Source: Bathymodiolus brooksi (lineage: Eukaryota > Mollusca > Bivalvia > Mytilida > Modiolidae). Taken from it: a DNA stretch of 64,000 bases. Below, in pieces: positions 1 to 12,000 of the stretch. The notes beneath the pieces are model-generated. The model worked only from the letters and a program-made list of their open reading frames with translations, ran no database searches and was not told the origin of the DNA. The stretch covers positions 90,766,031 through 90,830,030 of the forward strand of contig OY804584.1 of the NCBI GenBank assembly GCA_963680875.1, written 5' to 3'. How positions within the stretch are numbered: position 1 is the stretch's first letter; each line of letters begins with the position of its first letter. The translations under genes were made by a program, and so were the position numbers.

Positions 1-3000
1 GTGTAGTAGTTGTAACCTCTGTAGTAGTAGTGTCTACTGGTGTAGTAGTTGTAACCTCTGTAGTAGTGGTGTCTACTGGTGTAGTAGATGTAACCTCTGT
101 AGTAGTGGTGTCTACTGGTGTAGTAGTTGTAACCTCTGTAGTAGTGGTGTCTACTGGTGTAGTAGTTGTAACCTCTATAGTAGTGGTGTCTACTGGTGTA
201 GTAGATGTAACCTCTGTAGTAGTGGTGTCTACTGGTGTAGTAGTTGTAACCTCTGTAGTAGTGGTGTCTACTGGTGTAGTAGTTGTAACCTCTGTAGTAG
301 TGGTGTCTACTGGTGTAGTAGATGTAACCTCTGTAGTAGTGGTGTCTACTGGTGTAGTAGTTGTAACCTCTGTAGTAGTGGTGTCTACTGGTGTAGTAGT
401 TGTAACCTCTGTAGTAGTGGTGTCTACTGGTGTAGTAGATGTAACCTCTGTAGTAGTGGTGTCTACTGGTGTAGTAGATGTAACCTCTGTAGTAGTGGTG
501 TCTACTGGTGTAGTAGTTGTAACCTCTGTAGTAGTAGTGTCTATTGGTGTAGTAGTTGTAACCTCTGTAGTAGTGGTGTCTACTGGTGTAGTAGTTGTAA
601 CATCTGTAGTGGTGGTGTCTACTGGTGTAGTAGTTGTAACCTCTGTAGTAGTGGTGTCTACTGGTGCAGTAGTTGTAACCTCTGTAGTAGTGGTGTCTAC
701 TGGTGAAGTAGTTGTAACCTCTGTAGTAGTAGTGTCTACTGGTGTAGTAGTTGTAACCTCTGTAGTAGTGGTGTCTACTGGTGTAGTAGTTGTAACCTCT
801 GTAGTAGTGGTGTCTACTGGTGTAGTAGTTGTACCTTCTGTAGTAGTAGTGTCTACTGGTGTAGTAGTTGTAACCTCTGTAGTAGTGGTGTCTACTGGTG
901 TAGTAGATGTAACCTCTGTAGTAGTGGTGTCTACTGGTGTAGTAGATGTAACCTCTGTAGTAGTGGTGTCTACTGGTGTAGTAGTTGTAACCTCTGTAGT
1001 AGTGGTGTCTACTGGTGTAGTAGTTGTAACCTCTGTAGTAGTAGTGTCTACTGGTGTAGTAGTTGTAACCTCTGTAGTAGTGGTGTCTACTGGTGTAGTA
1101 GTTGTAACCTCTGTAGTAGTGGTGTCTACTGGTGTAGTAGTTGTAACCTCTGTAGTAGTAGTGTCTACTGGTGTAGTAGTTGTAACCTCTGTAGTAGTAG
1201 TGTCTACTGGTGTAGTAGTTGTAACCTCTGTAGTAGTAGTGTCTACTGGTGCAGTAGTTGTAACCTCTGTAGTAGTGGTGTCTACTGGTGTAGTAGTTGT
1301 AACATCTGTAGTGGTGGTGTCTACTGGTGTAGTAGTTGTAACCTCTGTAGTAGTAGTGTCTATTGGTGTAGTAGTTGTAACCTCTGTAGTAGTGGTGTCT
1401 ACTGGTGTAGTAGTTGTAACATCTGTAGTAGTAGTGTCTACTGGTGTAGTAGTTGTAACCTCTGTAGTAGTGGTGTCTACTGGTGCAGTATTTGTAACCT
1501 CTGTAGTAGTGGTGTCTACTGGTGTAGTAGTTGTAACCTCTGTAGTAGTAGTGTCTACTGGTGTAGTAGTTGTAACCTCTGTAGTAGTAGTGTCTACTGG
1601 TGTAGTAGATGTAACCTCTGTAGTAGTAGTGTCTACTGGTGTAGTAGTTGTAATCTCTGTAGTAGTGGTGTCTACTGGTGTAGTAGTTGTAACCTCTGTA
1701 GTAGTAGTGTCTACTGGTGTAGTAGTTGTAACCTCTGTAGTAGTAGTGTCTACTGGTGTAGTAGTTGTAACCTCTGTAGTAGTAGTGTCTACTGGTGTAG
1801 TAGTTGTAACCTCTGTAGTAGTAGTGTCTACTGGTGTAGTAGTTGTAACCTCTGTAGTAGTGGTGTCTACTGGTGTAGTAGTTGTAACCTCTGTAGTAGT
1901 GGTGTCTACTGGTGTAGTAGTTGTACCTCTGTAGTAGTAGTGTCTTACTGGTGTAGTAGTTGTAACCTCTGTAGTAGTGGTGTCTACTGGTGTAGTAGAT
2001 GTAACCTCTGTAGTAGTGGTGTCTACTGGTGTAGTAGTTGTAACCTCTGTAGTAGTGGTGTCTACTGGTGTAGTAGTTGTAACCTCTGTAGTAGTGGTGT
2101 CTACTGGTGTAGTAGTTGTAACCTCTGTAGTAGTGGTGTCTACTGGTGTAGTAGTTGTAACCTCTGTAGTAGTGGTGTCTACTGGTGTAGTAGTTGTAAC
2201 CTCTGTAGTAGTAGTGTCTACTGGTGTAGTAGTTGTAACCTCTGTAGTAGTGGTGTCTACTGGTGTAGTAGTTGTAACCTCTGTAGTAGTAGTGTCTACT
2301 GGTGTAGTAGTTGTAATCTCTGTAGTAGTTGTGTCTACTGGTGTAGTAGTTGTAACCTCTGTAGTAGTAGTGTCTACTGGTGTAGTAGATGTAACCTCTG
2401 TAGTAGTGGTGTCTACTGGTGTAGTAGTTGTAACCTCTGTAGTAGTAGTGTCTACTGGTGTAGTAGTTGTCACCTCTGTAGTAGTAGTGTCTACTGGTGT
2501 AGTAGTTGTAACCTCTGTAGTAGTGGTGTCTACTGGTGTAGTAGTTGTAACCTCTGTAGTAGTGGTGTCTACTGGTGTAGTAGTTGTAACCTCTGTAGTA
2601 GTGGTGTCTACTGGTGTAGTAGATGTAACCTCTGTAGTAGTGGTGTCTACTGGTGTAGTAGATGTAACCTCTGTAGTAGTGGTGTCTACTGGTGTAGTAG
2701 TTGTAACCTCTGTAGTAGTGGTGTCTACTGGTGTAGTAGTTGTAACCTCTGTAGTAGTAGTGTCTACTGGTGTAGTAGTTGTAACCTCTGTAGTAGTGGT
2801 GTCTACTGGTGTAGTAGTTGTAACCTCTGTAGTAGTGGTGTCTACTGGTGTAGTAGTTGTAACCTCTGTAGTAGTAGTGTCTACTGGTGTAGTAGTTGTA
2901 ACCTCTGTAGTAGTGGTGTCTACTGGTGTAGTAGTTGTAACCTCTGTAGTAGTAGTGTCTACTGGTGTAGTAGTTGTAACCTCTGTAGTAGTTGTGTCTA

Positions 3001-6000
3001 CTGGTGTAGTAGTTGTAACCTCTGTAGTAGTAGTGTCTACTGGTGTAGTAGATGTAACCTCTGTAGTAGTGGTGTCTACTGGTGTAGTAGTTGTAACCTC
3101 TGTAGTAGTGGTGTCTACTGGTGTAGTAGTTGTAACCTCTGTAGTAGTAGTGTCTACTGGTGTAGTAGATGTAACCTCTGTAGTAGTGGTGTCTACTGGT
3201 GTAGTAGTTGTAACCTCTGTAGTAGTGGTGTCTACTGGTGTAGTAGTTGTAATCTCTGTAGTAGTTGTGTCTACTGGTGTAGTAGTTGTAACCTCTGTAG
3301 TAGTAGTGTCTACTGGTGTAGTAGTTGTAACCTCTGTTGTAGTAGTGTCTACTGGTGTAGTAGTTGTAACCTCTATAGTAGTAGTGTCTACTGGTGTAGT
3401 AGTTGTAACCTCTGTAGTAGTAGTGTCTACTGGTGTAGTAGTTGTAATCTCTGTAGTAGTGGTGTCTACTAGTGTAGTAGTTGTAACCTCTGTAGTAGTA
3501 GTGTCTACTGGTGTAGTAGTTGTAACCTCTGTAGTAGTGGTGTCTACTGGTGTAGTAGTTGTAACCTCTGTAGTAGTGGTGTCTACTGGTGTAGTAGTTG
3601 TACCTCTGTAGTAGTAGTGTCTACTGGTGTAGTAGTTGTAACCTCTGTAGTAGTGGTGTCTACAGGTGTAGTAGATGTAACCTCTGTAGTAGTGGTGTCT
3701 ACTGGTGTAGTAGTTGTAACCTCTGTAGTAGTGGTGTCTACTGGTGTAGTAGTTGTAACCTCTGTAGTAGTGGTGTCTACTGGTGTAGTAGTTGTAACCT
3801 CTGTAGTAGTGGTGTCTACTGGTGTAGTAGTTGTAACCTCTGTAGTAGTGGTGTCTACTGGTGTAGTAGTTGTAACCTCTGTAGTAGTAGTGTCTACTGG
3901 TGTAGTAGTTGTAACCTCTGTAGTAGTGGTGTCTACTGGTGTAGTAGTTGTAACCTCTGTAGTAGTAGTGTCTACTGGTGTAGTAGTTGTAATCCTCTGT
4001 AGTAGTTGTGTCTACTGGTGTAGTAGTTGTAACCTCTGTAGTAGTAGTGTCTACTGGTGTAGTAGTTGTAACCTCTGTAGTAGTGGTGTCTACTGGTGTA
4101 GTAGTTGTAACCTCTGTAGTAGTAGTGTCTACTGGTGTAGTAGTTGTCACCTCTGTAGTAGTAGTGTCTACTGGTGTAGTAGATGTAACCTCTGTAGTAG
4201 TGGTGTCTACTGGTGTAGTAGTTGTAACCTCTGTAGTAGTGGTGTCTACTGGTGTAGTAGTTGTAACCTCTGTAGTGGTGTCTACTGGTGTAGTAGATGT
4301 AACCTCTGTAGTAGTGGTGTCTACTGGTGTAGTAGATGTAACCTCTGTAGTAGTGGTGTCTACTGGTGTAGTAGTTGTAACCTCTGTAGTAGTGGTGTCT
4401 ACTGGTGTAGTAGTTGTAACCTCTGTAGTAGTAGTGTCTACTGGTGTAGTAGTTGTAACCTCTGTAGTAGTGGTGTCTACTGGTGTAGTAGTTGTAACCT
4501 CTGTAGTAGTGGTGTCTACTGGTGTAGTAGTTGTAACCTCTGTAGTAGTAGTGTCTACTGGTGTAGTAGTTGTAACCTCTGTAGTAGTGGTGTCTACTGG
4601 TGTAGTAGTTGTAACCTCTGTAGTAGTAGTGTCTACTGGTGTAGTAGTTGTAACCTCTGTAGTAGTTGTGTCTACTGGTGTAGTAGTTGTAACCTCTGTA
4701 GTAGTAGTGTCTACTGGTGTAGTAGATGTAACCTCTGTAGTAGTGGTGTCTACTGGTGTAGTAGTTGTAACCTCTGTAGTAGTGGTGTCTACTGGTGTAG
4801 TAGTTGTAACCTCTGTAGTAGTAGTGTCTACTGGTGTAGTAGATGTAACCTCTGTAGTAGTGGTGTCTACTGGTGTAGTAGTTGTAACCTCTGTAGTAGT
4901 GGTGTCTACTGGTGTAGTAGTTGTAACCTCTGTAGTAGTAGTGTCTACTGGTGTAGTAGTTGTAACCTCTGTAGTAGTGGTGTCTACTGGTGTAGTAGTT
5001 GTAACCTCTGTAGTAGTGGTGTCTACTGGTGTAGTAGTTGTAACCTCTGTAGTAGTGGTGTCTACTGGTGTAGTAGTTGTAACCTCTGTAGTAGTAGTGT
5101 CTACTGGTGTAGTAGATGTAACCTCTGTAGTAGTGGTGTCTACTGGTGTAGTAGTTGTAACCTCTGTAGTAGTAGTGTCTACTGGTGTAGTAGATGTAAC
5201 CTCTGTAGTAGTGGTGTCTACTGGTGTAGTAGTTGTAACCTCTGTAGTAGTGGTGTCTACTGGTGTAGTAGTTGTAACCTCTGTAGTAGTAGTGTCTACT
5301 GGTGTAGTAGTTGTAACCTCTGTAGTAGTAGTGTCTACTGGTGTAGTAGTTGTAACCTCTGTAGTAGTGGTGTCTACTGGTGTAGTAGATGTAACCTCTG
5401 TAGTAGTGGTGTCTACTGGTGTAGTAGTTGTAACCTCTGTAGTAGTAGTGTCTACTGGTGTAGTAGTTGTAACCTCTGTAGTAGTAGTGTCTACTGGTGT
5501 AGTAGTTGTAACCTCTGTAGTAGTGGTGTCTACTGGTGTAGTAGATGTAACCTCTGTAGTAGTGGTGTCTACTGGTGTAGTAGTTGTAACCTCTGTAGTA
5601 GTGGTGTCTACTGGTGTAGTAGTTGTAACCTCTGTAGTAGTAGTGTCTACTGGTGTAGTAGTTGTAACCTCTGTAGTAGTGGTGTCTACTGGTGTAGTAG
5701 ATGTAACCTCTGTAGTAGTGGTGTCTACTGGTGTAGTAGTTGTAACCTCTGTAGTAGTAGTGTCTACTGGTGTAGTAGTTGTAACCTCTGTAGTAGTAGT
5801 GTCTACTGGTGTAGTAGTTGTAACCTCTGTAGTAGTGGTGTCTACTGGTGTAGTAGATGTAACCTCTGTAGTAGTGGTGTCTACTGGTGTAGTAGTTGTA
5901 ACCTCTGTAGTAGTGGTGTCTACTGGTGTAGTAGTTGTAACCTCTGTAGTAGTAGTGTCTACTGGTGTAGTAGTTGTAACCTCTGTAGTAGTGGTGTCTA

Positions 6001-9000
6001 CTGGTGTAGTAGTTGTAACCTCTGTAGTAGTAGTGTCTACTGGTGTAGTAGTTGTAACCTCTGTAGTAGTGGTGTCTACTGGTGTAGTAGTTGTAACCTC
6101 TGTAGTAGTAGTGTCTACTGGTGTAGTAGTTGTAACCTCTGTAGTAGTAGTGTCTACTGGTGTAGTAGTTGTAACCTCTGTAGTAGTGGTGTCTACTGGT
6201 GTAGTAGATGTAACCTCTGTAGTAGTGGTGTCTACTGGTGTAGTAGTTGTAACCTCTGTAGTAGTAGTGTCTACTGGTGTAGTAGTTGTAACCTCTGTAG
6301 TAGTAGTGTCTACTGGTGTAGTAGTTGTAACCTCTGTAGTAGTGGTGTCTACTGGTGTAGTAGTTGTAACCTCTGTAGTAGTAGTGTCTACTGGTGTAGT
6401 AGATGTAACCTCTGTAGTAGTGGTGTCTACTGGTGTAGTAGTTGTAACCTCTGTAGTAGTAGTGTCTACTGGTGTAGTAGTTGTAACCTCTGTAGTAGTA
6501 GTGTCTACTGGTGTAGTAGATGTAACCTCTGTAGTAGTGGTGTCTACTGGTGTAGTAGTTGTAACCTCTGTAGTAGTGGTGTCTACTGGTGTAGTAGATG
6601 TAACCTCTGTAGTAGTGGTGTCTACTGGTGTAGTAGTTGTAACCTCTGTAGTAGTAGTGTCTACTGGTGTAGTAGTTGTAACCTCTGTAGTAGTAGTGTC
6701 TACTGGTGTAGTAGTTGTAACCTCTGTAGTAGTGGTGTCTACTGGTGTAGTAGTTGTAACCTCTGTAGTAGTGGTGTCTACTGGTGTAGTAGATGTAACC
6801 TCGTGGTAGTAGTGGTGTCTACTGGTGTAGTAGTTGTAACCTCTGTAGTAGTGGTGTCTACTGGTGTAGTAGTTGTAACCTCTGTAGTAGTGGTGTCTAC
6901 TGGTGTAGTAGTTGTAACCTCTGTAGTAGTAGTGTCTACTGGTGTAGTAGATGTAACCTCTGTAGTAGTGGTGTCTACTGGTGTAGTAGTTGTAACCTCT
7001 GTAGTAGTAGTGTCTACTGGTGTAGTAGTTGTAACCTCTGTAGTAGTGGTGTCTACTGGTGTAGTAGTTGTAACCTCTGTAGTAGTGGTGTCTACTGGTG
7101 TAGTAGATGTAACCTCTGTAGTAGTGGTGTCTACTGGTGTAGTAGTTGTAACCTCTGTAGTAGTGGTGTCTACTGGTGTAGTAGTTGTAACCTCTGTAGT
7201 AGTGGTGTCTACTGGTGTAGTAGATGTAACCTCTGTAGTAGTAGTGTCTACTGGTGTAGTAGTTGTAACCTCTGTAGTAGTGGTGTCTACTGGTGTAGTA
7301 GTTGTAACCTCTGTAGTAGTGGTGTCTACTGGTGTAGTAGTTGTAACCTCTGTAGTAGTGGTGTCTACTGGTGTAGTAGTTGTAACCTCTGTAGTAGTGG
7401 TGTCTACTGGTGTAGTAGTTGTAACCTCTGTAGTAGTGGTGTCTACTGGTGTAGTAGTTGTAACCTCTGTAGTAGTAGTGTCTACTGGTGTAGTAGATGT
7501 AACCTCTGTAGTAGTGGTGTCTACTGGTGTAGTAGATGTAACCTCTGTAGTAGTGGTGTCTACTGGTGTAGTAGTTGTAACCTCTGTAGTAGTGGTGTCT
7601 ACTGGTGTAGTAGTTGTAACCTCTGTAGTAGTGGTGTCTACTGGTGTAGTAGTTGTAACCTCTGTAGTAGTGGTGTCTACTGGTGTAGTAGTTGTAACCT
7701 CTGTAGTAGTGGTGTCTACTGGTGTAGTAGTTGTAACCTCTGTAGTAGTGGTGTCTACTGGTGTAGTAGTTGTAACCTCTGTAGTAGTGGTGTCTACTGG
7801 TGTAGTAGATGTAACCTCTGTAGTAGTAGTGTCTACTGGTGTAGTAGTTGTAACCTCTGTAGTAGTGGTGTCTACTGGTGTAGTAGTTGTAACCTCTGTA
7901 GTAGTGGTGTCTACTGGTGTAGTAGTTGTAACCTCTGTAGTAGTGGTGTCTACTGGTGTAGTAGTTGTAACCTCTGTAGTAGTGGTGTCTACTGGTGTAG
8001 TAGTTGTAACCTCTGTAGTAGTGGTGTCTACTGGTGTAGTAGTTGTAACCTCTGTAGTAGTGGTGTCTACTGGTGTAGTAGATGTAACCTCTGTAGTAGT
8101 GGTGTCTACTGGTGTAGTAGTTGTAACCTCTGTAGTAGTGGTGTCTACTGGTGTAGTAGTTGTAACCTCTGTAGTAGTGGTGTCTACTGGTGTAGTAGTT
8201 GTAACCTCTGTAGTAGTGGTGTCTACTGGTGTAGTAGTTGTAACCTCTGTAGTAGTGGTGTCTACTGGTGTAGTAGTTGTAACCTCTGTAGTAGTGGTGT
8301 CTACTGGTGTAGTAGTTGTAACCTCTGTAGTAGTAGTGTCTACTGGTGTAGTAGTTGTAACCTCTGTAGTAGTGGTGTCTACTGGTGTAGTAGTTGTAAC
8401 CTCTGTAGTAGTGGTGTCTACTGGTGTAGTAGTTGTAACCTCTGTAGTAGTGGTGTCTACTGGTGTAGTAGTTGTAACCTCTGTAGTAGTGGTGTCTACT
8501 GGTGTAGTAGTTGTAACCTCTGTAGTAGTGGTGTCTACTGGTGTAGTAGTTGTAACCTCTGTAGTAGTGGTGTCTACTGGTGTAGTAGTTGTAACCTCTG
8601 TAGTAGTGGTGTCTACTGGTGTAGTAGTTGTAACCTCTGTAGTAGTGGTGTCTACTGGTGTAGTAGTTGTAACCTCTGTAGTAGTGGTGTCTACTGGTGT
8701 AGTAGATGTAACCTCTGTAGTAGTGGTGTCTACTGGTGTAGTAGTTGTAACCTCTGTAGTAGTGGTGTCTACTGGTGTAGTAGTTGTAACCTCTGTAGTA
8801 GTGGTGTCTACTGGTGTAGTAGTTGTAACCTCTGTAGTAGTAGTGTCTACTGGTGTAGTAGTTGTAACCTCTGTAGTAGTGGTGTCTACTGGTGTAGTAG
8901 TTGTAACCTCTGTAGTAGTAGTGTCTACTGGTGTAGTAGTTGTAACCTCTGTAGTAGTGGTGTCTACTGGTGTAGTAGATGTAACCTCTGTAGTAGTGGT

Positions 9001-12000
9001 GTCTACTGGTGTAGTAGTTGTAACCTCTGTAGTAGTGGTGTCTACTGGTGTAGTAGATGTAACCTCTGTAGTAGTGGTGTCTACTGGTGTAGTAGTTGTA
9101 ACCTCTGTAGTAGTGGTGTCTACTGGTGTAGTAGATGTAACCTCTGTAGTAGTAGTGTCTACTGGTGTAGTAGTTGTAACCTCTGTAGTAGTGGTGTCTA
9201 CTGGTGTAGTAGTTGTAACCTCTGTAGTAGTGGTGTCTACTGGTGTAGTAGTTGTAACCTCTGTAGTAGTAGTGTCTACTGGTGTAGTAGTTGTAACCTC
9301 TGTAGTAGTGGTGTCTACTGGTGTAGTAGTTGTAACCTCTGTAGTAGTAGTGTCTACTGGTGTAGTAGTTGTAACCTCTGTAGTAGTGGTGTCTACTGGT
9401 GTAGTAGTTGTAACCTCTGTAGTAGTGGTGTCTACTGGTGTAGTAGTTGTAACCTCTGTAGTAGTGGTGTCTACTGGTGTAGTAGTTGTAACCTCTGTAG
9501 TAGTAGTGTCTACTGGTGTAGTAGATGTAACCTCTGTAGTAGTGGTGTCTACTGGTGTAGTAGTTGTAACCTCTGTAGTAGTAGTGTCTACTGGTGTAGT
9601 AGTTGTAACCTCTGTAGTAGTGGTGTCTACTGGTGTAGTAGTTGTAACCTCTGTAGTACAATAGTAAGTGTCTACTGGTGTAGTAGTTGTAACCTCTGTA
9701 GTAGTGGTGTCTACTGGTGTAGTAGTTGTAACCTCTGTAGTAGTGGTGTCTACTGGTGTAGTAGATGTAACCTCTGTAGTAGTGGTGTCTACTGGTGTAG
9801 TAGTTGTAACCTCTGTAGTAGTAGTGTCTACTGGTGTAGTAGTTGTAACCTCTGTAGTAGTAGTGTCTACAGGTGTAGTAGATGTAACCTCTGTAGTAGT
9901 GGTGTCTACTGGTGTAGTAGTTGTAACCTCTGTAGTAGTGGTGTCTACTGGTGTAGTAGTTGTAACCTCTGTAGTAGTGGTGTCTACTGGTGTAGTAGTT
10001 GTAACCTCTGTAGTAGTAGTGTCTACAGGTGTAGTAGATGTAACCTCTGTAGTAGTAGTGTCTACTGGTGTAGTAGATGTAACCTCTGTAGTAGTAGTGT
10101 CTACTGGTGTAGTAGTTGTAACCTCTGTAGTAGTGGTGTCTACTGGTGTAGTAGTTGTAACCTCTGTAGTAGTAGTGTCTACTTGTGTAATAGTTGTAAC
10201 CTCTGTAGTAGTGGTGTCTATTGGTGTAGTAGTTGTAACCTCTGTAGTAGTGGTGTCTACTGGTGTAGTAGATGTAACCTCTGTAGTAGTGGTGTCTACT
10301 GGTGTAGTAGATGTAACCTCTGTAGTAGTGGTGTCTACTGGTGTAGTAGTTGTAACCTCTGTAGTAGTAGTGTCTACTGGTGTAGTAGTTGTAACCTCTG
10401 TAGTAGTAGTGTCTACTGGTGTAGTAGATGTAACCTCTGTAGTAGTGGTGTCTACTGGTGTAGTAGTTGTAACCTCTGTAGTAGTGGTGTCTACTGGTGT
10501 AGTAGTTGTAACCTCTGTAGTAGTAGTGTCTACTGGTGTAGTAGATGTAACCTCTGTAGTAGTAGTGTCTACTGGTGTAGTAGTTGTAACCTCTGTAGTA
10601 GTGGTGTCTACTGGTGTAGTAGTTGTAACCTCTGTAGTAGTAGTGTCTACTGGTGTAGTAGTTGTAACCTCTGTAGTAGTAGTGTCTACTGGTGTAGTAG
10701 ATGTAACCTCTGTAGTAGTGGTGTCTACTGGTGTAGTAGTTGTAACCTCTGTAGTAGTGGTGTCTACTGGTGTAGTAGTTGTAACCTCTGTAGTAGTAGT
10801 GTCTACTGGTGTAGTAGATGTAACCTCTGTAGTAGTAGTGTCTACTGGTGTAGTAGTTGTAACCTCTGTAGTAGTGGTGTCTACTGGTGTAGTAGATGTA
10901 ACCTCTGTAGTAGTGGTGTCTACTGGTGTAGTAGTTGTAACATCTGCAGTAGTGGTGTCTACTGGTGTAGTAGATGTAATCTCTGTAGTAGTGGTGTCTA
11001 TTGGTGTAGTAGTTGTAACCTCTGTAGTAGTGGTGTCTACTGGTGTAGTAGTTGTAACATCTGTAGTAGTGGTGTCTACTGGTGTAGTAGTTGTAACCTC
11101 TGTAGTAGTAGTGTCTACTGGTGTAGTAGTTGTAATCTCTGTAGTAGTGGTGTCTACTGGTGTAGTAGTTGTAACCTCTGTAGTAGTGGTGTCTACTGGT
11201 GTAGTAGTTGTAACCTCTGTAGTAGTGGTGTCTACTGGTGTAGTAGTTGTAACCTCTGTAGTAGTAGTGTCTACTGGTGTAGTAGTTGTAATCTCTGTAG
11301 TAGTGGTGTCTACTGGTGTAGTAGTTGTAACCTCTGTAGTAGTGGTGTCTACTGGTGTAGTAGTTGTAATCTCTGTAGTAGTGGTGTCTACTGGTGCAGT
11401 AGTTGTAACCTCTGTAGTAGTGGTGTCTACTGGTGCAGTAGTTGTAACCTCTGTAGTAGTAGTGTCTACTGGTGTAGTAGTTGTAACCTCTGTAGTAGTA
11501 GTGTCTACTGGTGTAGTAGTTGTAACCTCTGTAGTAGTGGTGTCTACTGGTGTAGTAGTTGTAACCTCTGTAGTAGTGGTGTCTACTGGTGTAGTATTTG
11601 TAATCTCTGTAGTAGTGGTGTCTATTGGTGTAGTAGTTGTAACCTCTGTAGTAGTTGTGTCTACTGGTGTAGTAGTTGTAACCTCTGTAGTAGTGGTGTC
11701 TACTGGTGCAGTAGTTGTAACCTCTGTAGTAGTAGTGTCTACTGGTGTAGTAGTTGTAACCTCTGTAGTAGTGGTGTCTACTGGTGTAGTAGTTGTAACC
11801 TCTGTAGTAGTAGTATCTACTGGTGTAGTAGATGTAACATCTGTAGTAGTGGTGTCTACTGGTGTAGTAGATGTAACCTCTGTAGTAGTAGTGTCTACTG
11901 GTGTAGTAGTTGTAATCTCTGTAGTAGTTGTGTCTACTGGTGTAGTAGTTGTAACCTCTGTAGTAGTGGTGTCTACTGGTGTAGTAGTTGTAACCTCTGT

